In this document: piece by piece, positions 51,065 to 60,276 of the stretch | Position numbering within the stretch: the first letter of the stretch is position 1 | Layout of the letters: each line of letters begins with the position of its first letter | Assembly (NCBI GenBank): GCA_034044135.1 | Contig: CP139021.1 | Coordinates: 1,813,635-1,877,634, forward strand | Direction of reading: 5' to 3' | Origin: Flammeovirgaceae bacterium SG7u.111 | GTDB lineage: Bacteria > Bacteroidota > Bacteroidia > Cytophagales > Flammeovirgaceae | Length of the DNA stretch: 64,000 nt | Made by a program: the position numbers and the translations under genes | Notes under the pieces: generated by a model | The model's input: only the letters and a program-made list of their open reading frames with translations | Databases searched by the model: none | Told to the model about the DNA's origin: nothing

Positions 51065-51812
51065 AGATGAAAAGTTGACTGCCAATGACTTGGCAAATAC
51101 AATCAAAGAATATGACCCTGCTATAGAAATAGTAGCAAAATTACATTCTGTCAAAGATGCGCTTCGGTACTTTTACGAAGGAGTAAAGCCGGACCTTATC
51201 TTTAGCGATATCGAGTTAGGAGATGGCTTAAGCTTTGAAGTATTTCAGGCAGTAAAGCTGTATGTTCCTGTGGTTTTTTGCACCGCATACGACGAATACG
51301 CATTGGAGGCTTTCAAGGCTAATGGAATAGATTATCTGTTGAAACCCTTTACGTTCAAAACGGTAAGTGCTTCCTTGGACAAGTTTTACAAAATAACACA
51401 AGCATCCAAGACCGCAGAGGTCGATCAGTTGGGGAATGTGATGCGCTTATTAGAAAAGCGTGAACCTGAGCCTCCATCGACTATTCTCGTGCATTATAAG
51501 GACAAAATATTGCCCATAAAGCTGCAAGAAATTGCCGTGTTTTACCTCGAAAACCAGGTTGTTCATTTGATTACCTTTGACCGTAAAGTTTACTTTCCAG
51601 ATAAAAGCTTGGAAGAGCTGGAGAAAATAACGGGCAAGGGTTTCTTCCGCACGAATAGGCAAAGTTTGGTGAACCGCGAGGCAATCGTGGATGTTTCACA
51701 TCGCCTTAGCCGCAAGCTTTGGGTAAACCTCTCCGTGCCCATCAAAGAAGCCGTGACCATAAGTAAAGAAAAGTCTACCTCATTTCTGAATTGGCTTGCC
51801 ATGGGGAGCTAA
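51045..51812 (+). CDS. LytTR-type response regulator
   Basis: This 255-residue protein has a receiver domain (residues 1-115) with IIEDEK, the phosphoacceptor Asp in DLIFSDIELGDGL, FCTAYDEYALEAFKANGIDY and LLKPF. The LytTR DNA-binding domain follows from about 150 (ILVHYKDKILPIKLQEIAVF, GKGFFRTNRQSLVNREAI). It pairs with the LytS-type kinase whose gene it overlaps. LytTR regulators bind imperfect direct repeats upstream of their targets; none is obvious in the 12-base junction before the outer-membrane protein gene. Confidence 0.92.
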   Translation: MNIVIIEDEKLTANDLANTIKEYDPAIEIVAKLHSVKDALRYFYEGVKPDLIFSDIELGDGLSFEVFQAVKLYVPVVFCTAYDEYALEAFKANGIDYLLKPFTFKTVSASLDKFYKITQASKTAEVDQLGNVMRLLEKREPEPPSTILVHYKDKILPIKLQEIAVFYLENQVVHLITFDRKVYFPDKSLEELEKITGKGFFRTNRQSLVNREAIVDVSHRLSRKLWVNLSVPIKEAVTISKEKSTSFLNWLAMGS

Positions 51813-51849
51813 CGTTTTTGTCTAACAAAAAAATAACCTGTTTATAACC

Positions 51850-52926
51850 ATGCCCAAGAATATCATTACCGCAAAAGGACTCTCTCGAATAGAAATAACC
51901 GTTCATGTGATTTGCTATATTCTTGGTTTGAATTTTTTCTTGTTTATAAAAACGAGCGGAGATATCCCGATTGAAGAAGGTTGGGTAAAAGAGAATACCT
52001 ATATCATTACTAATTTTGTTGGTACTGTGATTGGGGGTGTTATGGCATTTTTGGAATTTCGAGTGTATCCCCAATTTGCGGGGCTGAAGTACCGAGTTTT
52101 TATTGCGTTAAAATTCGTATTAAACTCAATTACAATAGTAGTTGGCAATGCTGTAAGTATTTTATTTTTAATACTTTTTTTTAATAAACTTCCGATTGCT
52201 GAGGCATTATCTGCCTTGTTCTCCTATTTTCGATCTGGAATTTTCCTTTCCTTCTTTCTATACCTTACTTTTTTCAGCTATGTGTTGAGTATTGTCCGCA
52301 CTGTGAGCGAAAGGGTAGGTTCTGGTGCTTTTTTGGATTTTATGTTGGGAAAATACCGAACTCCACAAGAAGTGGATATGGTATTTATGTTTTTAGATTT
52401 GCGCTCTTCTACCTATTTGGCAGAAAAGCTTGGCCATGTGAAATACAGCCGTTTCCTCAATAAATGTTTCAATGATCTCACGGAGCCGATTTCTATTTAT
52501 GGGGCAGAAATCTATCAGTTTGTGGGCGATGAAGTGGTGCTGACGTGGAATGCCACCAAAACAAAGCGGGGTGTTCCGTTTATCCAATTGTATTATGCTT
52601 ACATCCAAAAGTTGAATGAAAATGCGAAAGAGTACGAGGAAAAATTTGGGGAAGTACCCAGCTTCAAGGCCGCGGTACACAGCGGTTGGGTAACCATCAT
52701 GGAAATAAGGTCACGCAAACATGAAAAGGTGTACCATGGAGATGTGCTAAATACTTGTTCAAGGATTTTGGAATTGTGTTCCAGGTATAAAAAAGACCTG
52801 CTCGTATCGGAGCAGGTAGCTGCATGGGTACAGGAAAAGGAAGGATATAGCTGCAAAGAGGTTGAGAACTTAATATTGAGAGGAAAACAACAAAAAACTA
52901 AGGTAATGGAAGTCCAAGGATGTTAG
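51850..52926 (+). CDS. Class III adenylate/guanylate cyclase-like membrane protein
   Basis: This 358-residue protein has four transmembrane helices in residues about 10-150, then a catalytic domain of about 180 residues: MVFMFLDLRSSTYLAEKLGH has the first metal Asp, IYQFVGDEVVLTWN the second (GDE replaces the usual GDS or GDA), and FKAAVHSGWVTIMEIRSRKH and VLNTCSRILELCSRYK match the family's late motifs. It may make cAMP or cGMP or may be a degenerate sensor. It sits 38 bases after the two-component regulator gene. Confidence 0.84.
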   Translation: MPKNIITAKGLSRIEITVHVICYILGLNFFLFIKTSGDIPIEEGWVKENTYIITNFVGTVIGGVMAFLEFRVYPQFAGLKYRVFIALKFVLNSITIVVGNAVSILFLILFFNKLPIAEALSALFSYFRSGIFLSFFLYLTFFSYVLSIVRTVSERVGSGAFLDFMLGKYRTPQEVDMVFMFLDLRSSTYLAEKLGHVKYSRFLNKCFNDLTEPISIYGAEIYQFVGDEVVLTWNATKTKRGVPFIQLYYAYIQKLNENAKEYEEKFGEVPSFKAAVHSGWVTIMEIRSRKHEKVYHGDVLNTCSRILELCSRYKKDLLVSEQVAAWVQEKEGYSCKEVENLILRGKQQKTKVMEVQGC

Positions 52927-53357
52927 GGAACTTATGTTCCCTGATGTTTTGACCACAGTCGATAACATGTTGTTTTGTATCCCAGTACCTAACTAGGTCG
53001 AGGTCGTTTGCAGTAGGATTTTCTGAGTTAAATTATTCGATTAATATTTTTTGTGCTTTACTTTTAATGATGAAGTGGGGGCGTATTTGATAGTAAGACT
53101 AAAACTTTTATTCTTTATATCTTTTTTCTTTCCCTTGTTATTTGAAAGCACTATACGTTGACAGTGTTCTATATCTCAAATTTCTTATAGTCAGCATATG
53201 TTATTTAATGTTAAATATTGGGCATGTTTGGATAATATTGAACAAAAATATTCAAAAATTGATTAAACCTGTAACTAGGTTTACGTCTTTTTATGTGTGT
53301 TGGTAGAAATAACAAATTAGGATGATATTTCCTTTCCTTAATGTCAAATTAACTAGT
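52927..53357. other. AT-rich intergenic region, no gene seen
   Basis: It has no convincing open frame, hairpin or repeat. It contains AT-rich tracts in its last 150 bases that could hold the promoter of the acyltransferase gene. Confidence 0.4.
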
Positions 53358-54224
53358 ATGAAAACAATTAAGTACGCACCTATTTACTTGGTTTCTTTCT
53401 TACCACTCTCGGTTCTTTATGTATTTTCAGATATGTTGTATTTTATGGCATATTATATTTTGAAGTACAGAAGGGAAGTTGTTAATGAAAATCTGAAAGA
53501 CTCTTTTCCCGAAAAAAATGAAGGTGAACTGAAGCTTATTGAGAAGAAGTTTTATAAACACTTTTGCGATGTGTTGTTTGAAGCTTTGAAGACACTGACC
53601 ATTAGCAAAAAAGAAATACAAAAAAGAGTTCAGTTGAAAAATCCTGAGCTGATTGATTACTATTATAAATCGAAGCAGAATATGTTGCTATATGCGGCGC
53701 ATTTTGGCAATTGGGAATGGCAGGCTTTGTTTCCGCTTTTTTTGAACGATAAATTACAACTTACCACCTTTTATCAGCAGCTATCCAACAAATACTTTGA
53801 TGAACTGATGGTGAAGATAAGAAGTAGGTTTGGGGTGATGTGCGTAGAATCTAAGCAGGGTTACAAAACCTTGCTGAGGCTTACCCAGCAAAACGTTGTT
53901 TCCCTAAGCTGTATGATAGGCGACCAAAGCCCTGGACGAAACTCGGCAATGCACTGGACAAGTTTTTTGAACAGGGAAACGGCATTTTTGGTAGGGCCAG
54001 ATAGAATGGCTAAGAAAAGTAGACAGGTAACCATATTCCCAGCTTTCCGGAAGGTAAGGAGAGGATGCTACGAAGTATTTTTTAAAATAGTAGAAGACTT
54101 TTCTGAACCGACAAAAGGCGAAGAAATTATCGATAAATATGCTAGGGTATTGGAGGAATCGATCAAAGAATCACCAGAGCTTTGGCTTTGGAGCCACAAG
54201 CGCTGGAAGTTGCAGAGGTCTTAA
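53358..54224 (+). CDS. Lysophospholipid/lipid A acyltransferase (LpxL/HtrB-like)
   Basis: From the ATG at 53358, about 289 residues; 53322 would add 12. One N-terminal hydrophobic segment (VSFLPLSVLYVFSDMLYFMA) anchors it to the inner membrane. The catalytic HxxxxE-like motif is YAAHFGNWEW, followed by SCMIGDQSPGRN and the later RGCYEVFFKIVEDFSE, in the order of LpxL/LpxM acyltransferases. It would add a secondary acyl chain to lipid A or a related lipid. It stands alone, flanked by AT-rich DNA and a broken GNAT gene. Confidence 0.85.
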   Translation: MKTIKYAPIYLVSFLPLSVLYVFSDMLYFMAYYILKYRREVVNENLKDSFPEKNEGELKLIEKKFYKHFCDVLFEALKTLTISKKEIQKRVQLKNPELIDYYYKSKQNMLLYAAHFGNWEWQALFPLFLNDKLQLTTFYQQLSNKYFDELMVKIRSRFGVMCVESKQGYKTLLRLTQQNVVSLSCMIGDQSPGRNSAMHWTSFLNRETAFLVGPDRMAKKSRQVTIFPAFRKVRRGCYEVFFKIVEDFSEPTKGEEIIDKYARVLEESIKESPELWLWSHKRWKLQRS

Positions 54225-54301
54225 AACTTCTGGCTTCCCTCCTCCACTCTCTTCGTATTTATCGTAGCGATCCTTGATAAAGCTTTTTTAGCTCCTCAAA
54301 T

Positions 54302-54756
54302 TTAAATAGATGCATCCACCATCAAATACATATCATATCCTTTTGCCCAAAAGTCTTTGTGGGTTTCCTTCAGCACAAACCCATTTTTCTCATAAAATTT
54401 ATAGGCAAGTTGTGAAGTCCGCACCATGATCAGTTCAATGCTTTCCATGGATTTTAGTAGCTCGATTCGGTGCTTTAGCAGCTTTCCTCCAATTCCCAAG
54501 CCTTGGAAAGTAGGGTCGATAAAGTCCCAGCTGATTTTCCCTGTTTTATACTCATTTTCAAAGTTGATTCCACCCGCACCAATAAGCTGCCCATTATGTT
54601 CCACCACAAGTATTTCTCAATTTCATTCTCAAGATACTGCTTCAAATCCTCTACCTCGCTCTCTGCAAAATAGGCTGGAACGTTCATCTTTAAAATGTCA
54701 ATAACTTTAGCTTTGTCTTATTGGCTATATTCTCGAATGGTGATTTTTTCGCTCAT
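54302..54756 (-). pseudogene. Frameshifted GNAT acetyltransferase gene
   Basis: The start MSEKITIREYSQ is broken by a TAA after 12 codons, then KAKVIDILKMNVPAYFAESE and VEDLKQYLENEIEKYL follow. A frameshift near 54604 then leads to EHNGQLIGAGGINFEN, FQGLGIGGKLLKHRI (the acetyl-CoA loop) and QLAYKFYEKNGFVL. The protein order is that of a GNAT enzyme, but one stop and one frameshift prevent full translation. A 101-residue C-terminal part remains open. Confidence 0.72.
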
Positions 54757-54824
54757 ATTACGTGGATAGCTTTGCTTTGAAAGAGGGAATATAAGACTTT
54801 TGAATTGTACTATTTTACACTTTT

Positions 54825-55342
54825 CTAATGCCCATAGCTAACGACTCGGGTCAGCTCCCAGGTTTCCCCTACTTTTTTCCAGATATGCACAAACTTGAAC
54901 GTCCCGCAATCCATTTTCCCTTTTTCATCCATTACGTGCCCAGGATCAATCATGGAAACTTTTAACTCCGCGGGGTCGCTCCACGACTCTTCAATATGGT
55001 CGGACGTGATTACATAATTGGTATTGTCAGCAGGAAAATAGATATAATATTTCCCCTCGTATTTGACAAGGTCGGGAGCCCAAACCGAGCCCCACATACT
55101 TATGCAATGCATTGGTTACGGGCAACCAATTAATTAAATCGGTTGAGTGCCAAATGGGAAGACCGGGATAATATTCGAATGAAGAAGTGGTCAAATAAAA
55201 ATCGTCTCCCTCGCGCAAAATACTTGGGTCGGGGTTGTCTCCCGGTAAAATCGGGTTTACAATACGTCCCTTTTTCCTGAGCATGGGCAAAGAGATATAT
55301 CAGGGATAATAATAGGACGAGTACTGCTTTAATTCGGTTCAT
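54825..55342 (-). pseudogene. Chimeric remnant: GH43 glycosidase front joined to a DUF4440-like tail
   Basis: A signal peptide (VLVLLLSLIYLFAHAQ) and NPILPGDNPDPSILREGDDF start a GH43 five-blade propeller in one frame after a first shift, and VWAPDLVKYEGKYYIYFPAD and MIDPGHVMDEKGK follow in another. Instead of the remaining blades, the sequence ends MDCGTFKFVHIWKKVGETWE then LTRVVSYGH, which looks like the C-terminus of a DUF4440/SnoaL-like protein. Two frameshifts and a deletion that removed most of both genes fit best. Neither enzyme can be made. Confidence 0.68.
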
Positions 55343-55387
55343 ATAGTTCAATATTTATTGTATTAAAGTGGTAATTGCAGCTTCGTT

Positions 55388-56965
55388 CTATAATTTCTTG
55401 AAGCAAATCAAAAAGACGTCATTCTCATGGAGCGGGATTTCACGGGTGAAGTTTCCATTTGCAGTGATGCTGATCAGTTCGGAAACCTCAGGTGCTGCGT
55501 TGCTTTTGCCTTTTAGGAAATCAACCTGCTTTTTGTTTAACTGCTCGGGTTTGCCCAGTTTGTGATACAAAGTGTAAGGATCGTTGTGCTGATAGCCCAC
55601 TTGGTAGATTTCCAATTGGTAATTTCCCTCAGGAACTCCTGAGGCCGCAATGCTTGCCTTGCCTTTGTTTTTCGCTGGAAGGTCTTTGATGTAATAACCT
55701 TGGTTATTTGTCGAATCGCCAGGATGGGTATAGGTATAATCCCAAAACAGCAGCTGGAAATCGCCATTTTTATCTTTGCAAGCCCAAGATGCGGAATCAG
55801 CATTTTCCAATTCAACCTCACCCAGTTTGTTCATGAACGAATATGCATGATACGCTGGCTTTTTGATGCCTTGGGTGTTCATCAACCCAAATCCGCCATG
55901 AAACGGGGTGAACCGTGGTCCAGCTTCTTCAAAAATATCCGTAAACACCCAATAAGACATGGAAGTAGCCGCATCGCCAATTTGCTTGATTTTGTTTAAG
56001 ATGTAAGCCGCTTCGTGGTAGCTGTCATGCAAAGGATCAGCAGGGGTGTAAGAAGAACTCCATTCTGTGTAGTGCAATTCTAGGTTGGGCATGGCAGATT
56101 CGGAAATCTCTTTTCTCGACTCGATGACCTCTTGGCTTACTGCCCAGTTGTTCGGGCTCAAAACCGTTCCTGTTCCCCCAAATTCATCGAGAAACCCAAC
56201 ATCTACGCCATAGGCATGCGTGCTGACAAAATCTAGGGGAACATTATTCTTTTGGCAGAAGGCAATCATCTCAGGTTCCCAAGTTGCACCGGCGGTAGCG
56301 GGCCCTCCCACTTTATAGGCAGCATTTACGCTTTTTACACCTTGGGCGGCATATTTATAAAGCTTGAAATATTCTTCTTGCGTTCCCGTCCAAAAACCGG
56401 GAGTTAAGTTAGGTTCGTTCCACACCTCAAAATACCATGTTTTCACTTCTTTTTCACCATAGCGTTCCGTCCAGTGCTGAACCAAATTGCGGATTAGGTC
56501 TTCCCATTTTTGGTAGTCTTTGGGAGGAGTGACATTTCCCCGCCACCAAAAAATAGTTTGCTCGCCACTAGCCAAAGCAGAAGGCATGAAGCCCAATTCC
56601 ACAAAAGGCTTTATCCCAATTTCGAGGATGTAATCGTACAGCACATCAATGTATTGGAAATTGTAGATAGGATTTCCCTGCCTGTCTTCTTTGTACACCG
56701 CCATGTCGTCGGTGAGCAGCCCGTGCATGCGGATGTACTTGAAATCGCACTCTTCCTTCACTATTTTCAATTGTTGTTGCCAGTCGGCGCGTAGCCCTTC
56801 GTTTGCCCTTCCGGCACCAATGCATTCTTTGAACATGGTATTCATCGCTCCTTTTTCTTTCTGGAGATTGATGGAAATAATTCGAGTTCCAGTATTGGTT
56901 TGGGCAAAGGCAAACGTGCTGGTAAACACGCTGATGAGTAGGTAAATAAATGTGATAATCTTCAT
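55388..56965 (-). CDS. GH39-family glycosidase (beta-xylosidase-like), secreted
   Basis: This 525-residue protein has a signal peptide (TFIYLLISVFTSTFAFAQ). The (beta/alpha)8 domain holds FEVWNEPNLTPGFW with the acid/base E184 and ELHYTEWSSSYTP with the nucleophile E301, the normal spacing of GH39. FKYIRMHGLLTDDMAV is the family's N-terminal segment. A C-terminal beta sandwich from about 395 completes it. GH39 enzymes release xylose or related sugars. It lies 31 bases downstream of the BACON-GH5 gene on the same strand; together they would attack a xylan-, xyloglucan- or glucan-type polymer. Confidence 0.88.
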   Translation of the reverse strand: MKIITFIYLLISVFTSTFAFAQTNTGTRIISINLQKEKGAMNTMFKECIGAGRANEGLRADWQQQLKIVKEECDFKYIRMHGLLTDDMAVYKEDRQGNPIYNFQYIDVLYDYILEIGIKPFVELGFMPSALASGEQTIFWWRGNVTPPKDYQKWEDLIRNLVQHWTERYGEKEVKTWYFEVWNEPNLTPGFWTGTQEEYFKLYKYAAQGVKSVNAAYKVGGPATAGATWEPEMIAFCQKNNVPLDFVSTHAYGVDVGFLDEFGGTGTVLSPNNWAVSQEVIESRKEISESAMPNLELHYTEWSSSYTPADPLHDSYHEAAYILNKIKQIGDAATSMSYWVFTDIFEEAGPRFTPFHGGFGLMNTQGIKKPAYHAYSFMNKLGEVELENADSASWACKDKNGDFQLLFWDYTYTHPGDSTNNQGYYIKDLPAKNKGKASIAASGVPEGNYQLEIYQVGYQHNDPYTLYHKLGKPEQLNKKQVDFLKGKSNAAPEVSELISITANGNFTREIPLHENDVFLICFKKL

Positions 56966-56996
56966 GTTGTTATATTTTGCTGTTTGGGTAAAAAAA

Positions 56997-58766
56997 TTAT
57001 TCGTTTGCTCCTTCTATCAAAGCGTCTAAGGCTTGCTGGTCGTGTACCGTATTGTTTGAGCGGTTGAAAATGGTCATTTCGTGCTCGCCTATGTTTCCAG
57101 CATCCCAGTAAAATGGAAGCATCCCGTTGGCTTTTGCTTGTTTTACCACATACTTGAGGTAGTAAGCACGCGAGGCTAGGTGTAGTGCTAGGTTTTCTCC
57201 TGTCAGATAGGTTCTCTTTATCGCTCCAAATTCTCCCAAAACAACAGGGATTCCTTTGTCGGTAAATTGGGTCTTCATGCGTCCGAACATATCATCTATA
57301 AAATCTTCTTCGCCCCAAGTAGAATTCCTATCAGGAAGGTTGTCGGAATGGTAGCCATTGCCCCAATAGTAGAAAGCTTTGCCCCAGCTTGCGTCCTCTG
57401 TCATCAAACTGAACTGGTAAGGGTAAAAATGAACTTCAGACATCATTCTTCCGGCTACTTCATCCGTTGGCATGGAAGTCATGAGTGTGTTGGTTTTTTC
57501 AATGTCCGTAGCAGGTCCTTGTACTATCAATACTCGGTAACTATTTTTCCCGCCTGTTGAGCGCACTGCATTTACAAAAGTCTGGTGGTACGATTGCAAC
57601 ACTGCCATTTGCTCCGCATTATCCACATGGGGCTCGTTGGCACTGGCAAAAAGCAAATGCTCGTCAAAGTCTCGCAAATGCGTAGCTATTTGTTCCCAAA
57701 AAGCCTTTTGCTTAGCGTTGACTTCCACTTGCTTGTCAGGGGTGCAATTTTCTTCTAGCCAACCTTGGTCCCAGTGGATATTTACTATTACATACATATC
57801 GTTGTTCACACAATACTCTACCACTTGCTTCACCCTGTTGAGCCATTCGGCTTTGATTTCGGCGGTCACACTGTTTTCCATATATTGATCCCACGAAGAG
57901 GGAATTCGGATGGCGTTGAAGCCGCTTTGTTTCACCAATTTGATCAAATCCTCCGTCACTCTCGGATTGCCCCAAGCCGTTTCTCCTCCTATGGCTTCCA
58001 AGGTGTTTCCTATGTTCCAGCCAATTTTCATTTTAGCAGCCAATGCTACCGCAGAGCTTTCCATTCCTGTTTGGTCGGGGCTAAGGGGAGAGAGGTTGTA
58101 GCTGGGATAAATCCCCGCCGTTTGCGAGAAGGATATTTCAATGGATGGGGTGTTGTTTGCTTGGAGCGTTACGGTTGCAGATCTGTCAGCATTCGTTTCG
58201 TTTTCCAAAATGCTTACGCTGATGGTAAAATCACCCACGCCGCCAGAAACTTCGCTGAAAGTTACCCAATCGGGGGTGTTGACAAAGCTCCACGAAGGTG
58301 CGGTAGAGCTGACCTTAAGTGTAGCAGAATTACCTAGGCTGTTCGCCTCAAACACAGTTTTGTCTGCCGAAAGCTCGTGCAGGTAATCGGATGCTGGCTG
58401 TGTAATTACGATGTCGATAGGGCTTGCATTGCCTGCGCTGAGAGTTAAAATAGCTTCGCGGGCAGTCAGTGTTTTGGAAGAAACGCTGATAGCTACTTTC
58501 CCAGGAGTATACGGGCTAGAAGTTTGTGAAAGTTCTACCCAGTCGGATGCGGGATTCGAGATCTGCCAGCCATCTAGGGCATCGGTTTTTAAGTGGACGG
58601 TAGTAGCGCCACCTTCGGCAGGGAAGTCAATTTGCTCTTGGGAAACCCATAAGATGTTGGGGTCTTCTTTGTCACATGAGCCAAAAATTAGGAATATACA
58701 AAGAACGGATAATAAGCTGTTGAACCGACCACGGTTCAACATACATGTAAAGTCATTTTTTTTCAT
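56997..58766 (-). CDS. BACON-GH5 endo-glycanase lipoprotein
   Basis: About 589 residues (an ATG two codons earlier is possible). A lipobox FGSC gives lipidation at Cys31. Two BACON domains follow (about 40-128 and 130-218; VTFSEVSGGVGDFTISVSIL), typical Bacteroidota glycan-binding or spacer modules. The GH5 catalytic domain starts near 235 (KMKIGWNIGNTLEAIGGETA) with IHWDQGW, FASANEPHV (acid/base Glu) and VVLGEFGAIKRT (nucleophile). The GNTLE start is that of GH5_2/GH5_4-like endoglucanases or xyloglucanases. It is surface-exposed. An AraC regulator gene and direct repeats lie upstream. Confidence 0.9.
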   Translation of the reverse strand: MKKNDFTCMLNRGRFNSLLSVLCIFLIFGSCDKEDPNILWVSQEQIDFPAEGGATTVHLKTDALDGWQISNPASDWVELSQTSSPYTPGKVAISVSSKTLTAREAILTLSAGNASPIDIVITQPASDYLHELSADKTVFEANSLGNSATLKVSSTAPSWSFVNTPDWVTFSEVSGGVGDFTISVSILENETNADRSATVTLQANNTPSIEISFSQTAGIYPSYNLSPLSPDQTGMESSAVALAAKMKIGWNIGNTLEAIGGETAWGNPRVTEDLIKLVKQSGFNAIRIPSSWDQYMENSVTAEIKAEWLNRVKQVVEYCVNNDMYVIVNIHWDQGWLEENCTPDKQVEVNAKQKAFWEQIATHLRDFDEHLLFASANEPHVDNAEQMAVLQSYHQTFVNAVRSTGGKNSYRVLIVQGPATDIEKTNTLMTSMPTDEVAGRMMSEVHFYPYQFSLMTEDASWGKAFYYWGNGYHSDNLPDRNSTWGEEDFIDDMFGRMKTQFTDKGIPVVLGEFGAIKRTYLTGENLALHLASRAYYLKYVVKQAKANGMLPFYWDAGNIGEHEMTIFNRSNNTVHDQQALDALIEGANE

Positions 58767-58843
58767 AATCATTTTACGATGTTGTGAATTGAAATTCAGT
58801 ACTCTTTCTGTACGCTTATAATTTTTTTCCAGCTTTTCTGATA

Positions 58844-58951
58844 GTTACTGGTTGCGAGTTACTAGTTCTTAAATTTTCCTACCATAAAAATTGAGGTTAA
58901 AAGCATTGATGATTGATTTGTTTTTCATTTGAAAACAAAGGAACCAGTAAC
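58844..58951. repeat. Inverted repeat in the leader of the GH5-GH39 operon
   Basis: GTTACTGGTT at 58844-58853 is matched by AACCAGTAAC at 58942-58951. It lies in the region before the GH5 gene and could be a transcript structure or a regulator site. Confidence 0.35.
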
Positions 58952-58997
58952 GAGAAACTCATTTAGGTAGCAATGATAGAAAATCAACGCATTCGGG

Positions 58998-59029
58998 CTT
59001 TTACAAAAAATACAAATCCTTTTACAAAA
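58998..59029. promoter_or_regulatory. Candidate AraC binding site: two direct repeats 21 bases apart
   Basis: CTTTTACAAAA occurs at 58998-59008 and again at 59019-59029, exactly 21 bases apart, two helical turns, as in AraC-type half sites. It lies between the AraC gene stop and the GH5 start, the natural place for activation of the GH5-GH39 operon. Confidence 0.45.
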
Positions 59030-59033
59030 CCTG

Positions 59034-60146
59034 TCAGCTTTTGTTTTCGCGGTATTCTGAAGGATTTATTCCCATTTCAGCTTTAAATACCCGATTGAAA
59101 TGGCTCTGGTTGTTGAAGCCGACTTTGTAAGCCACTTCTCCTATATGAAGGCTGGTTTCATCTAGCAATCGCTTGGCTTCGTTGATCCTGATACGGTTGA
59201 TATAGGTTTTGAAGTTGCATTGAAACTCTTCTTGAATGGAATTCGTGATCCGTCGTTGCGGCATTCCCGTTTCCTTCGTAACTAGTTCGAGATTGAGTTT
59301 GCTGTTATGGAAATTCTGGTTGATATATTCGATGCATTTTTCTTCACCGGTAGGTTTGTCCTCAAGTTCCAAAGGTTTGTAAGAGACCGTTACTTGCACC
59401 TGTTTGTTTTTTTTGTAACCCATCAAATAAAGAATTCCAAAGACCATAGAAATGGAAGCTGCATAGCTACTTCCAAGCAACATGTACAGCGATTGGTTGT
59501 TTCGGGTGAAGACAATAGAACGGATTTCGATCGCCTTTTCCTCCTCAATGCTTGGAGAAAAGGCAGAGCCAATGTTGATATGGAGAATGTGGTCCAAATC
59601 TGGTTTGTTCTTTTCCGACTCTGGGATTTGATGTAAATCTTCCCACCATTCTGGGTGTTTGAACTGACTCAAAGGAATTGAATAAGTATTGGGCTGATCG
59701 GAAAAAGTCAAATAGGAGTGATAAAGCGCTTGGTCAGTGGTGGTGTTCTCCCCAAAAGTGAGCGGGGGCATATAAAAAGCAATTCCCACTCTGTCGATGT
59801 TCTCCCCCGATATATTCAGGCGGATTTCATTGTACTGTCCCGCCTCTATGTAGTCTGCGGAAGAAGGGGCGATACTCAAGCCCACATAAGGACTATAAAA
59901 GCCCTCTTTCAGCAAAAACTCCAACCGTATGGTAGAGTCTGAAAAGATATGATTTAGTATTTGGGACTTTCCCTCATTGGCAGAATCTGTGTAATACTCA
60001 TTGGTATAATTCTCTAGGTTGGGGAAGATGATTTGATCCTTTATGGAGGAAAAATATAGAAAAATACAGGAGAAAATAAAAGATATAGCTATAGCGGAAC
60101 CTTTGAAATAGGTCGATTTAAATGTCTTTAATGCCAGTCGCTCCAT
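59034..60146 (-). CDS. Membrane-anchored AraC-family regulator with periplasmic sensor
   Basis: From the ATG at 60146, 370 residues (an ATG at 60269 would add 41). One N-terminal membrane segment (GSAIAISFIFSCIFLYFSS), a periplasmic beta-rich domain of about 190 residues resembling a jelly-roll carbohydrate-binding fold, a second membrane segment (LLGSSYAASISMVFGILYLM), and a cytoplasmic AraC double helix-turn-helix (LELVTKETGMPQRRITNSIQ, VAYKVGFNNQSHFNRVFKAE, GINPSEYREN). It would sense a glycan outside and bind DNA inside. The GH5-GH39 operon is immediately downstream. Confidence 0.88.
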   Translation of the reverse strand: MERLALKTFKSTYFKGSAIAISFIFSCIFLYFSSIKDQIIFPNLENYTNEYYTDSANEGKSQILNHIFSDSTIRLEFLLKEGFYSPYVGLSIAPSSADYIEAGQYNEIRLNISGENIDRVGIAFYMPPLTFGENTTTDQALYHSYLTFSDQPNTYSIPLSQFKHPEWWEDLHQIPESEKNKPDLDHILHINIGSAFSPSIEEEKAIEIRSIVFTRNNQSLYMLLGSSYAASISMVFGILYLMGYKKNKQVQVTVSYKPLELEDKPTGEEKCIEYINQNFHNSKLNLELVTKETGMPQRRITNSIQEEFQCNFKTYINRIRINEAKRLLDETSLHIGEVAYKVGFNNQSHFNRVFKAEMGINPSEYRENKS

Positions 60147-60276
60147 GATTATTTCTCCAACTAATGTTTGCTGTATGAATAACGAGGGCAATAATAAGGA
60201 AACCAAAGGGCACTGCAAAGCAAGCGGGTGAGCGGAAGCAAAGAAAAGGGAAGTTTTAGGTAGGTTCAAAAGAAAT

